From: Dinochytrium kinnereticum
Lineage: Eukaryota > Chytridiomycota > Chytridiomycetes > Chytridiales > Chytridiaceae
Assembly: GCA_027604005.1 (NCBI GenBank)
Contig: JADGJT010000407.1
Span: 1 to 18,761 of the forward strand
Reading direction: 5' to 3'
DNA: 18,761 bases
Position 1 is the first letter of the stretch, and every line of letters begins with the position of its first letter. Below the pieces are notes generated by a model. That model was given only the letters and a program-made list of their open reading frames with translations, searched no databases and had not been told where the DNA came from. Shown here piece by piece: positions 1 through 8,608 of the stretch. Both the position numbers and the translations under genes were made by a program.

Positions 1-60
1 GGTGACCCAGTGAATTAAGAAAAATTAATTTTTATCGGTGACCTGCCGTGACATGGGGTC

Positions 61-122
61 AACATAATAAATAATAAATAATAATAATAATAATAATAAA
101 TAATAAATAATAATAATAATAT
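61..122. repeat. (TAA)n/(TAAA)n microsatellite
   Basis: About 60 bases made almost only of TAA and TAAA units. Simple-sequence DNA with no coding capacity. Confidence 0.9.
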
Positions 123-199
123 GATTGCCGTTTGTTTGTTTGTTCCAGGAAACAAAAAGAGAAGCCTGTGTCACCCCTGGGCAGCAGCAGGAACTGCAG

Positions 200-250
200 T
201 GAATGAATGAATGAATAAAATAAAATAAAATTATTTATTTATTTATTTTG
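200..250. repeat. AATG / AAAAT / TTTA simple repeat
   Basis: Successive TGAA, AAAAT and TTTA units. The two halves (AAAATAAAAT and ATTTATTTAT) are complementary enough to fold back on each other. Confidence 0.8.
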
Positions 251-674
251 GGTTGTCTGTCTCGCCTCATCCAGCAGATCACAGCCTCACTTGTTCACAC
301 TCCTACTTCTAATTCACACTCCAACCATATCCAACCATACCTACCAACACTCAACAACCACACACCACCAACCATCACTACTCTCAAAACAATCAAGCCA
401 GCCTCCATCCCCCTCATCACTTTCTTTCTTCCTTCCATCCTTCCATCCATCCATCATCCATTCTTTGACGGACTCGCCCGATCCCTCCTGCTCTTCTGTC
501 TCTCTGTGCACACCTTCATGTGAGTATCCAAGGAAACAAAAATAATCGGAACACTGCACACTTCAAACATCCGGCTAAGCATCATTCTCTCTCTCTCTTC
601 GTCCCCCTTCAACCATCCTCCCTCATCCCGCACACACACACAGACACACATCTGCAACTGCAGCACAGCAAGTA

Positions 675-828
675 ATGGAAGCGTCAATCCCCACCCTCAC
701 TGTCTCGGGGGGCAGCACGTGTGGCATGGCCATGGTCAGCTCACCGCAACCAATGTGTCCCTCCACCCCTTCCCCTCTCGCCGCCCTCCTCTCCACACCC
801 TTTAAGCAAACACCATCCGCTACAACCA

Positions 829-859
<31 letters not shown>

Positions 860-2639
860 AGCAGCACACCACCACAACACCCGCATGTTGTCCACTTCCC
901 GTCACCAACCATACCGAAAACCCACCCAATCCACCTCCACCACAGCCACAACCGTTGCTGCCAAACCGCCTGCAGCTGCCTTTAGGCAGATTACGGACAG
1001 GATGGTGTGCATGAGTCCCTCACAGTCACAGTCTCCTTGCTCCATGATGGTGGATGAGGATGAAGACTCTGATGAAAACGAAGCCTCCACTCTCTCGGCC
1101 GCAGCTTCAGCAACAACAACAGAAGCAGCCCCCGCTGCAGAGGCCACTGCTGCCAAGGAAGAGGAGCAGGTACCTCCGAAGGTGAAGCGAGTGCCCATCA
1201 AACCTGAGGTGGTGGAACAGCTTTCTTGCCTTGCTGCCAATGTCACCCTCCGTCTCGTTGGCACAAGGTGGAGGCTCGTCATGCAACAACAACAACAGCA
1301 CCAGCAGCAGCAGCAGACTGTTCACAATATTCACCAGGCCATGCTTCAACGCACCCTATCCAACTGCTCGAATGTGTCCATGGGATCCCCTGTTCCCTCC
1401 TCCCCATTTCCCTATGGGACCACCCACCAGCCTTTTGCCTCCCCTGCAGCATCATGCTCCTCCCCCATGCCTTCACCCGATGTGAGGCGGCATGGAAGCA
1501 CCCTCCAACACTCGGCCTCATCAACCTCTTCCTCCTCATTCCTTGCCGTCCCACACCATCCCCACCACCCTCTTCAGCCCCTCACACCCCCGCAATCCCC
1601 TTTCCGCACGACATCAGCGTCATCCCACATGGATCCCCTCGCCGCCTCCATTGCTGATCACCAGCAGCGAGCCAACAGCGCCATCTCACCTGCAGAATCC
1701 ATGGTCTCCAACCCCTCTACATTACGTGCCGATTCCGTCTCATCCCTGACCAGCGCCCATCCTCAGCGAAATGCGAATGGGAACAACCCGCTTCCTGCAA
1801 CTTACCTCTTTCATTACGCGCAACGTCTTCGATCGCTTGTAACCGTCACCCTCACGAAAACTCATGCTCCCGCTCAAGTCGTCCCATTTGCTCTTCTCCT
1901 TGTCCAGCGATTGGTCTCTCTTCGAACCCTGCCCCCCCTCCTCTCAACCCCGACCCGTCTGCTCCTCGCAGCCCTCATCCTCGCCGACGCCGTTCTCCGG
2001 GACGCCACCCTCCCCACTGCCGCCTGGCTCGCCGTTGCTCGAAGCGTGGGTGGCATCGCAGGTGTGGCGGACCGGAAAGCTGTGGCTGATTTGAAAATGG
2101 GGTGTTTGGCCGCTTTGGATTGGAACGTTGTTGTCCCTGATTCGGAATTCGAGGCTTGGCTTGAGAGACTCAAGGGGTGGGTTGCTGGCGCTGCTGCCGC
2201 CGCTGCGGCTGCTCCTCCCTCCTCCACTGCTTCAAGTGTGGCCACTTTGGCTGGGTCTGGGGTGTCGTTTGGTGCTGGGTCAACGGCTTCACCGGCTTTT
2301 GTCAAGGCTGTGCCGGGGCCGGTTGTTGGGATGGTGGTGCCTCCTCACCCCATTCGTGTGGCGTCTGCGGGTCCCACGCAGGGGTTTGACTTGTCGAATG
2401 GGAAGATGTTGAATGGGGGGGCGCCGATGCTTTTGGTGCATCATGTTCCGACCACTGGGGTTGCTTACGCGGTGGGTGGGGCGCCGCATAGGTTTTTGTC
2501 GACGAATGTTGGGGGCGCTGTTTACGCTGCACCGTTTGTGCAGCAGCAGCAGCAGCAGCAGCATCATGGCTTGATGCAGCAGACGTCTGCAATTAGGTTT
2601 GATATTCCGGTGGTGTCTGTTGTGGGGTGTGATGGTTGA
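675..2639 (+). CDS. Gene A: cyclin-box protein with polyQ/polyA tracts
   Basis: Uninterrupted 654-codon frame from an ATG to TGA. Residues 1-170 are Ser/Thr/Ala/Pro-rich with an acidic run (127-137). Residues about 177-200 form a helix resembling the first helix of Pcl-type cyclins. A Ser/Pro/Gln insertion (200-375) carries many SP/TP sites. The cyclin core runs about 375-502: 'FALLLVQRLV' (405-414), 'LILADAVLRD' (434-443) and 'EFEAWLERL' (491-499). By eye the canonical core Lys is A439 and the canonical Glu is K474. The tail (503-654) is Ala/Gly/Val-rich with polyA (505-513) and polyQ (623-629). Known family: cyclins bind and activate cyclin-dependent kinases. Inference: a CDK partner or regulator, Pcl/PHO80-like. 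It is the most diverged of the four paralogues here. Start chosen as the first long-frame ATG; Ser/Pro-rich sequence follows directly. Confidence 0.8.
831..866 (+). repeat. (TCA)n-(GCA)n trinucleotide run inside gene A
   Basis: Runs of TCA then GCA encode the poly-Ser and poly-Ala stretch at residues 52-64. Pure codon repeats suggest replication slippage and likely length variation between isolates. Confidence 0.85.
2538..2564 (+). repeat. (CAG)n run encoding polyQ in gene A C-terminus
   Basis: Seven or more CAG codons in a row encode the Gln run at residues 623-629. A second, mixed CAA/CAG Gln run lies at about 1284-1316 (residues 204-214). Confidence 0.85.
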
Positions 2640-3420
2640 AGACGACGACGCGTCATTCTTTCCACCTTATCCAAGTTTTTTTTTTGTTTGTTTGTTTTAG
2701 TTTGTTTGTTCGCGTTATTTGTATGGTTTGTTTTTGTTTTTTTTAACCTGTGTTTTTTTTCTCATGGAACTTCTATAAGCCTATCTGGTCTCTGGTCTCT
2801 TTCTTCAACTCATTTTTTCTTATTGTTGTTGTTGTTGTTTTTGTTGTTGTTTGTTTATAGTTTCTTAAATGGGCAGGATCAAACTGCATCCCTCACCGTG
2901 TTTCTTTATAACCATAGTAGTTCTTTTTCGTAATTCCCCTCACTCCCCCATAGTCGTATTTCTAGAAAAACGTTAATATATGAACAAAACTCGTAGACTT
3001 TTCTCATGGTTGGCTTTTCCGATCGTTCTTGACCTTTTTTTTCTTCTTTTTTCTTTTTTTTTTGCCAGGGTCGTTGACTTTTTTTTTTTTTGGTTGCCTG
3101 GGCCAACAACAACAGTGAATCTACAAAAGGCCCAGCTGAACCCAGTCCCATGCATGACAACTTGCTGTTCTGTTGAAAGCTGCTTATCTCGACCCTGTTT
3201 TTTCCTTGTCCTTCCCTGCCAGCTTTGGTTTATCGATTTTGGTTTCCCCCATATGACTGGGACTTTTTTACCTTATTTTTACTTTTGTTATGTTTTTTTT
3301 TGTTTGTCTTTTTTTCGTTCATCCGGATCCGGGTTTGTGTGTTGGTAAGCATTTTTTATTAGAGAGTTGGAATTGATATTGGAAAACAGCTTTTACGGAA
3401 AATAGTAATATAGCAACTAC
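2640..3420 (+). other. T/G-rich 3' flank of gene A
   Basis: No gene seen. The + strand is T-rich with many T runs of eight or more and TTGTT repeats. Open frames here encode only Phe/Leu/Val-rich low-complexity sequence and are rejected. It is probably the 3' untranslated region and terminator side of gene A. I see no clear AATAAA on the + strand. Confidence 0.55.
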
Positions 3421-3422
3421 TG

Positions 3423-3523
3423 CTAAACCACCATCTCGATTTGAGAGTAGTGGGGTTGGTTGTTTTTTTTGACTAAACTACTACCCATCTCAATTTGAGA
3501 CTGTTGGGGTTGGTTGGTTGGTT
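3423..3523. repeat. Two ~50-bp tandem units with near-palindromic centres
   Basis: A unit beginning CTAAACCACCATCTC is repeated with small changes, starting at about 3423 and 3474; both copies end in GGGGTTGGTTG. Each holds a small inverted repeat, TCTCGATTTGAGA at 3434-3446 and TCTCAATTTGAGA at 3488-3500. Confidence 0.8.
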
Positions 3524-3960
3524 TTGATTCAAGTGTTTGACGACGGTTAATAATACGGTCAGAATTCAAATCGATGATGAAGAAGGTGGAGAGGTTGTGA
3601 ACTGCTGATGAGTCAATTACAGAACAAGTGTATGCCGTGGTTTCGGCTGACTTTGCGGTTTGTTTTTTTTTTGGTTGTATTCTCGGAGGGGTCTCCACAG
3701 GTGAAATTGTGGGATTGAGAGTGTTCGAATGGCCCCCCCCTTTTTTTTTTCTCGTAAGATAAAGAGAGCTGGCCTTTCATACCAGCGGTTTTCGTGAAGA
3801 AGGGAAGGCGGACGCTGGTTGTCGGACTTGCGATGCCATTGCGAAACCTGCTCCTTGCTCTCCGTTTCCCGCCACCTGACCTTTAATAAGAAACGCTTAC
3901 ATTCTTGAAACAAGTATGTTCATCTCTTTGGAAGGAATGTCTTGCTTGCCGCATTGGGCG
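3524..3960. other. Intergenic DNA without a supported gene
   Basis: Only short frames without a credible ATG start are open here. The reverse-strand frame over 3617-3913 is open but starts at a non-ATG codon and has a Lys/Arg-rich composition I do not recognise. A C/T homopolymer block lies at about 3733-3750. Confidence 0.4.
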
Positions 3961-4300
3961 CTGAGAGTGTTCGTTGAGAAAAGAAGGTTTCTTTGGAGGA
4001 AGGAAAGGATGGATCTTCATTCGCACTTTGCTTTCCTTCTTCTGGCGCCTGAAACCCAAACAGCTCTTATTTTGTGAGGTTTGTCTCCAGGCATGAGTAG
4101 AAGGTAAATGACGACTTAATGGGATATCCGGCGGGCTGAGGGTTTCGTTGAGAGAAGAAGGTGTCTCTGGAGGGAGGGAAGGATGGATCTTCATTCGCAC
4201 TTTGCTTTCCTTCTTCTTCTGGCGCCTGAAACCCAAACAACAGGCGTCATCTCTGATTTTGTGAGGTTTGTCTAGAAGGTAAATGACGATTTGATGGGAT
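3961..4300. repeat. Tandem duplication, ~165-bp units
   Basis: Copy 1 is about 3961-4125 and copy 2 about 4136-4300. Both begin CTGAG(A/G)GT..TCGTTGAGA, share a near-identical middle (GGATGGATCTTCATTCGCAC then a shared GGCGCCTGAAACCC) and end with AAGGTAAATGACGA...GGGAT. They differ by small indels, for example an extra TTC before GGCGCC in copy 2 and CCAGGCATGAG only in copy 1. The reverse strand stays open across both copies but has no credible start. Confidence 0.9.
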
Positions 4301-5041
4301 CTTTAGAATAATCATCGGAACAATCAAGTTAATTATGAATGTCATAAGAATGGCTAAATCCACCGCAAAAAATGGCGGGCGAAGCAGGTTGCTTCAGATG
4401 CAGGGGAGGGGAGATGAATGGGTGGGCAGGCAGGTGTTAGGGCAGGGTCAAATACCTATAGGTATTTAAAACGGCGAAGGAGACATCATTATCAAGCCTT
4501 CCCATCCAAGGTTGTGTAGGGATTTCCTCAGCTGGCCCTTTCATCAACGTCCCAATCATCAAAGGAAGCTGCGATGAATTGACCGCTGTCTTTTTTCCTT
4601 TTTGTGGTTCTTAGCCAAACAACCAACCTCCCTTCTTGTTCAAACACGGAAACTGTTATGAAAATTTATCGGTTGTCTCGGGCTCGTGTCTCCAGGAGAT
4701 AGGGCACACCTATTCGGAAGACACAGTTTGTTGGACTCCGCCAAATAGAGGTGCAGGTGTTTGGGCCAGCCATGCGGCGTTGAGCTTTCTTGCTTTTGTT
4801 GCTGGTTGTCTGTCTCTAACTGGGCTAGCAGCAGTCATTGACATTGTGGTTTACGTCTATTTAATATACTTACGTGTCTTGTTGGAGTTGAGGACGTGCT
4901 GTGGACTTCTGAAGAGCGACTCTCATAGCAGCGTTTCTTTGAGTCTTCCAAGAAAGCCATCATCACATTTGCTTGCAACGCAGAGAAGAAAAGAGAACAC
5001 TGCACCATCTCTCGCGTATCTCTCGTCGTCATTTTGCAACC
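4301..5041 (+). other. 5' flank of gene B
   Basis: Non-coding by my reading. It holds the TATA-like palindrome at 4450-4467 and two short upstream ATG frames (an immediate stop after the ATG at about 4573, and one near 4657). A 197-codon frame from 4636 contains no ATG, so it is not counted as a gene although part of it would be hydrophobic. Confidence 0.45.
4450..4475 (+). promoter_or_regulatory. 18-bp perfect palindrome next to a TATA-like element
   Basis: AAATACCTATAGGTATTT (4450-4467) equals its own reverse complement and runs into TATTTAAAA. It lies about 570 bp before the chosen ATG of gene B. It could be a core promoter with a dimer-binding site; this is inference from sequence shape only. 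Confidence 0.4.
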
Positions 5042-5950
5042 ATGGAGACGCTCGTCCTTCCCCCTCGAACATCATCAAGGGGTCGTCGTCACAGAACCGC
5101 ACCCTACACAACTCAAGCACACATCAACGCATCGGCAGCCTCACGTCCTCGTCTCTCTTCATCCACCAAGTGTCAACCTCCCGTCAAAGCTCCTTCAAAG
5201 ACCACCCGCAAAGAGCCATCATCAGCTAAACCATGCCACTCCAAGCCCATTTCACCGGACGATGATGACGCCTCAGTTTATCTGGTTGACCTCGCCTGTC
5301 GAATCTTTCTGGAGATCGTGGCATCACGGAGAAAGCCGTGGCCATGCCCGAATGCCATCAGAAAGAAACCAGAGGGACGACCCCCACTTGTTCCATTGAG
5401 TGTGAATACGAACGCGGGCATGGTCTTCCCTTTCAACAGCGTCGTTTACAGTCTTATGGGTCTGCAAATGGCCGTCCCGTCAACTCTTCTCATGGCCCTT
5501 CAGCAGCAATATCAACAGCATCAGCAACCACAACCTCAATGCAATGGTTCTTGCCTACCAAAAGAAACTCAAACCATTCGACACCTCTTCCAAACCTTTC
5601 ACCAGATCACCTCCACCCACTCCTCGTCTTCAACTCCCCACCCCATCTTCTACGCCCTCCTCATCGCTCAACGAGCTGTCGCTCATGTGGATGGGGTGGC
5701 CCCGTCCATGTTCTTGATGGGGTGTTTGATGGTCGCTGAGGCAGAGTTGTCGGATTTTCAGACCGCCACTGTTGTTTGGGCTGACAGGGGTGGGGGGGGA
5801 TCGGAGGGGAGGGTTGGGGTTGCTAGAGCCAAGATGGCGGTTTTGCAGGCTGTTGGGTTTAGAAGCTTTGTGGGGGGAACAGAGTATTGGGAGTGGGTTG
5901 GGGAAGTGCGGAGACGCTTTTTGGGGGCTTCTGTTGGGGTTGGCGGTTGA
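5042..5950 (+). CDS. Gene B: compact cyclin-box protein
   Basis: 302 codons from ATG to TGA. The frame is open for 23 more codons upstream but lacks an ATG there; the chosen ATG has a good context (CAACCATGG). Residues 1-72 are basic and Ser/Pro/Thr-rich; SPDDDD (71-76) leads into a helix (about 79-95, 'VYLVDLACRIFLEIV'). An insertion with a Gln-rich run (154-166) precedes the cyclin core (about 176-293): 'IFYALLIAQRAV', 'LMVAEAELSD' (229-238), Trp246 and 'EYWEWVGEVRRRF' (281-293). The canonical cyclin Lys position is A234 and the canonical Glu position K264. It shares the LSDxQTxTxVW signature with genes C and D. Probable role, by family only: CDK-binding regulatory subunit. No C-terminal extension beyond the core. 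Confidence 0.75.
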   Translation: METLVLPPRTSSRGRRHRTAPYTTQAHINASAASRPRLSSSTKCQPPVKAPSKTTRKEPSSAKPCHSKPISPDDDDASVYLVDLACRIFLEIVASRRKPWPCPNAIRKKPEGRPPLVPLSVNTNAGMVFPFNSVVYSLMGLQMAVPSTLLMALQQQYQQHQQPQPQCNGSCLPKETQTIRHLFQTFHQITSTHSSSSTPHPIFYALLIAQRAVAHVDGVAPSMFLMGCLMVAEAELSDFQTATVVWADRGGGGSEGRVGVARAKMAVLQAVGFRSFVGGTEYWEWVGEVRRRFLGASVGVGG

Positions 5951-6640
5951 TTGATAGCAGCAGCGAGAGAGTTGTGTGGTTGTTTATTTCTTACTACTAT
6001 ACATATAAACATATAAACTTAAGGTTTACATATCTTTTTAGATATAAACCTGTGCATAAATAATAGAATAACGTTCTAGAAACCATAACGCTCTGCTTTG
6101 TTTGCTTCTGAGGTAAAGAGATGCTGTTTTACTACCGCCAGTGTGTGTGTGTGGTGACGCTTCCAGAGCCAAAGGCGGTTGGATTGGGTTGATTGAGAGA
6201 GTTTCTGTTGAGTTTATGAGGGGTTAGAGAGAGTTGGGAGTCAGAGGTGTGGTGTTTATCCTGAGGCCATTCTTGGATGACCCTCATTTTCCCAGCATTT
6301 GAGTTTTGGAGGCAAGACCACAGGTTCTGCTGGCAGGATCAGACATTACCCACAACGACAGGCACAAGTGCAGCGGATGAATTGGGAGCAAAGAGCGAAG
6401 AGGGTCCAACTCTAAATCAATTCCCATGGATCGAGGCCTGGTGACTCCATGGATGTGGGTCGATGTGTTGATCCTGCTGCAGCGACTGGCTGGCGCAACT
6501 CTAAATCGCGATAGAATCAAGGTTTGGATCAGCAGCGGGGATCATCGGTCACACCAGCGCCCCTCCTTGTTTTGGCAGGGTTGTTGTTTGGCGCCATCAG
6601 CATCAGCGATAGCCTCTCAAGCTCACTCACTCACTCACTC

Positions 6641-6680
6641 ATGGGGATGGGATGGGATGGGATGTTGATGGGATGGATGA
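6641..6680 (+). repeat. GGGATG minisatellite
   Basis: Several GGGATG/GGGAT units in a row, preceded by a CTCA repeat at about 6622-6640. Confidence 0.75.
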
Positions 6681-7111
6681 GGAACTTGAACTCTGCATGC
6701 CTTGCGTCAGTGCAAAACACCCGTAATCTTGCGGTGTTGCTGGGAGGAATGGAAACCGCGATTCAGGCTTTGGCGGCTGGCTGGCTGTGGATACCATCCA
6801 ACCATCCATCAATTATTGTCGCTCGGATCCATCCCTCCCTCCGTGTCCAGGAAGAACGAACTTGGTTTCCGTGCCAAAGTTGACTGACAAAGCGGCGAAT
6901 TGAAATTGAATTTCCCTTTTTTTTTTTTTTTTTTTTGGTTTTGTTTTTGTCTCATGGCGACAGGATTCCACCAAACCTTGTTCCTTGGCCACAGCAGCTA
7001 TTTATTACATGGAGAGCTGCAGCGCGCCATTTCCACTTCCAAGACCCGTTAGGAACTAACTCCAAGGAAAGGAAGGACTTGACTTGTGCCTGCTCGCCTT
7101 TTTTCTTGGTG

Positions 7112-7243
7112 ATGCCCTCGGCGTGCGATTATTGCACTCAACGCCTCCCGCCGGTCAGCCAGCCTTCTTTGCAGCAGTCCATTTATTTTAGCCCCATCAT
7201 CACGTCTTCTGCACCCCCACGATTGTGCTGTCTGCGTAAATAA
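7112..7243 (+). other. 43-codon upstream ORF before gene C
   Basis: An ATG frame of 43 codons ends at TAA, 24 bases before the ATG of gene C. A second short ATG frame (32 codons) starts at 6955. If transcription begins upstream of them they would be uORFs that limit translation of gene C. The peptide (begins MPSACDYCTQ) matches nothing I know. Confidence 0.25.
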
Positions 7244-7267
7244 AACTGAAGAACCCACCCGCACTCA

Positions 7268-8608
7268 ATGGATACCGCGTCTCACCACTACACCCAGCGC
7301 AACGCCAGCAGCAGCATCAATCGCTCACGCTCCCTCCCAAGAAGTGTGATGACTGCCTCGCCTTCGTCAAACTCGCGACAATCCCCGATGGCTTGCAAGC
7401 TGTCTGCTGCCTCGCCTTCAAGGCCCAGTAATCGTCTTAGAACCTCTGGGGGTGGTTGCAGGTCTGGTGCGGCTTTACGCAAGGCTACTGTTGCACCTTC
7501 CCAGCGATCTTGGTCCTTGTCAGCAGGTGGGATTGGGGAGTGCTGCTCGGCTTTGGGAGAGAGGGATGGAGTGGCTGGTCGGTCGAATTCCGACGTGGTG
7601 ATGTTAACCGAGAGATCATCGACTGTTGTTGTGGAAGGTGATGCCGATTCTTTGATGGATCGACCACTGGCTCCTCCTTTAAGATCCGCCTCAGCAGCGG
7701 CGTCTTCTGCTTACCCCTCGATGCACCTTCCTATCCCACACGCTGTTGATATATCAGTCAAGATTCTGTTTGGGATTTTGGCGCCGCACCTCAAGGATAT
7801 GCTTGATTGTTCTTCCATGCTCTCCAACTCAACGTGCAGCTCGTCACTCTCTCCATCGGAACTTTACAATCGTCTCCCTTCTTCACCAGTCTCCGACAGT
7901 GATGCCTCCCAGCCGTTCCTTCTGCCGAGGCCCAGCTCACTTTCGAAATACCCTATCCGCACCTTTGCCTCCCCTCCCTCCACTCCCTCTCTCCTCGCTG
8001 CACCCACCGTCCCCGCTCCACAACCCACTTTCCCAGCCTCCCCAAATTCCCAACACGAACCCCTCTCTCCACCCTACGTCACCCGAACCACCTCCACCTC
8101 TTCAGCAGGATACCCCCGCAGCCCGAACGACACCTCCTCAACACCGCTCCCGATCCCCGATCCCTTCACCCTCATAGTTCAAGACCACGCCCGCTCCTCT
8201 CGAGCCCTCGCAACGTCCACCGCGCTCCATCTCCCAGTCTGCACGTCGTCTGGACCCTCCCATCCTCTTCTCTTTGCGCTTCTCCTTGTCCACCGGATCG
8301 TCTCAAAGTCGATTGACTCGGCTACAGGGAGGTTGGTGCTGCCAGAGGGATTGAGGTCCCCCACGAGATTGCTTCTTGCGGGATTGGTGTTGGCTGAGAG
8401 TCAGCTTTCGGATTCGCAGACCTCGACGGTGGTTTGGGGGAGACTGTTTGGGGCGGTTCAGGAGCCTGGGAAGGTGGGGGTCGAAGGGAGGAGTGTTGCG
8501 GCTTGTGTTAAGAGGGAGGGGTTGGCTTGTTTGGGGTTTGCTGCTCATGTGCGGGTTGAGGAATACTCGGCTTGGTTGGCGGGACTGAAGAGGGTGTTGA
8601 GGTCGTGA
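7268..8608 (+). CDS. Gene C: cyclin-box protein with long Ser/Pro linker
   Basis: 446 codons, ATG to TGA, no intron needed. Residues 1-150 are Ser/Arg/Ala-rich. A helix at about 155-177 ('HAVDISVKILFGILAPHL') matches the N-terminal helix of the other paralogues. A Ser/Pro/Thr linker (about 180-300) has many SP/TP motifs, possible CDK sites. The cyclin core (about 303-445) has 'LLFALLLVHRIV' (334-345), 'LLLAGLVLAESQLSD' (368-382), Trp390 and 'EEYSAWLAGL' (431-440). The usual cyclin Lys position is S378 and the usual Glu position K415. Family knowledge: cyclin boxes bind a CDK; no enzyme activity of their own. The closest neighbours in sequence are genes B and D. Expression may be held down by upstream ORFs. 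Confidence 0.8.
   Translation: MDTASHHYTQRNASSSINRSRSLPRSVMTASPSSNSRQSPMACKLSAASPSRPSNRLRTSGGGCRSGAALRKATVAPSQRSWSLSAGGIGECCSALGERDGVAGRSNSDVVMLTERSSTVVVEGDADSLMDRPLAPPLRSASAAASSAYPSMHLPIPHAVDISVKILFGILAPHLKDMLDCSSMLSNSTCSSSLSPSELYNRLPSSPVSDSDASQPFLLPRPSSLSKYPIRTFASPPSTPSLLAAPTVPAPQPTFPASPNSQHEPLSPPYVTRTTSTSSAGYPRSPNDTSSTPLPIPDPFTLIVQDHARSSRALATSTALHLPVCTSSGPSHPLLFALLLVHRIVSKSIDSATGRLVLPEGLRSPTRLLLAGLVLAESQLSDSQTSTVVWGRLFGAVQEPGKVGVEGRSVAACVKREGLACLGFAAHVRVEEYSAWLAGLKRVLRS

Larger units (their letters stand above)
1..674. other. Left-edge non-coding region and 5' flank of gene A
   Basis: No supported gene. The stretch holds a TAA/TAAA microsatellite, an AATG/AAAT tract and a CCAT/CTTC-rich block. 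From about 290 onward the + strand is strongly C-rich and G-poor, matching the C-rich beginning of gene A, so this is probably its promoter and 5' untranslated region. A GTGAGT at about 519 and a CTAAG-like branch site near 573 with AG at about 662 could mark a 5' UTR intron; this is only a possibility. Confidence 0.5.
5951..7267 (+). other. Intergenic DNA between genes B and C
   Basis: No supported gene. It contains a possible A/T-rich 3' end region for gene B (about 6000-6080), a duplicated CAACTCTAAATC at about 6408 and 6498, a GGGAT minisatellite, a run of about 19 T near 6919-6936, and two upstream ATG frames before gene C. Frames across 6426-6883 give Leu/Ser-rich peptides with no recognisable domain. 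Confidence 0.45.

Noticed and set aside
902..1282. Reverse-strand frame inside gene A
   Set aside because: Shadow of the repeat-rich coding sequence; Ser/Ala/Val low-complexity and no domain.
1874..2305. 143-codon reverse-strand frame over the gene A cyclin core
   Set aside because: A mirror of the GC-rich core; the + frame carries recognisable cyclin motifs.
4636..5229. 197-codon + frame with a hydrophobic stretch upstream of and overlapping gene B
   Set aside because: It has no ATG anywhere, and it overlaps the better-supported cyclin frame in another register.
6426..6883. Frames of 60-119 codons between genes B and C
   Set aside because: Built over CTCA and GGGATG repeats, mostly without a proper start; no domain.
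7746..8177. 143-codon + frame inside gene C
   Set aside because: Pro/Ser/His-rich shadow of the C-rich linker in another frame.
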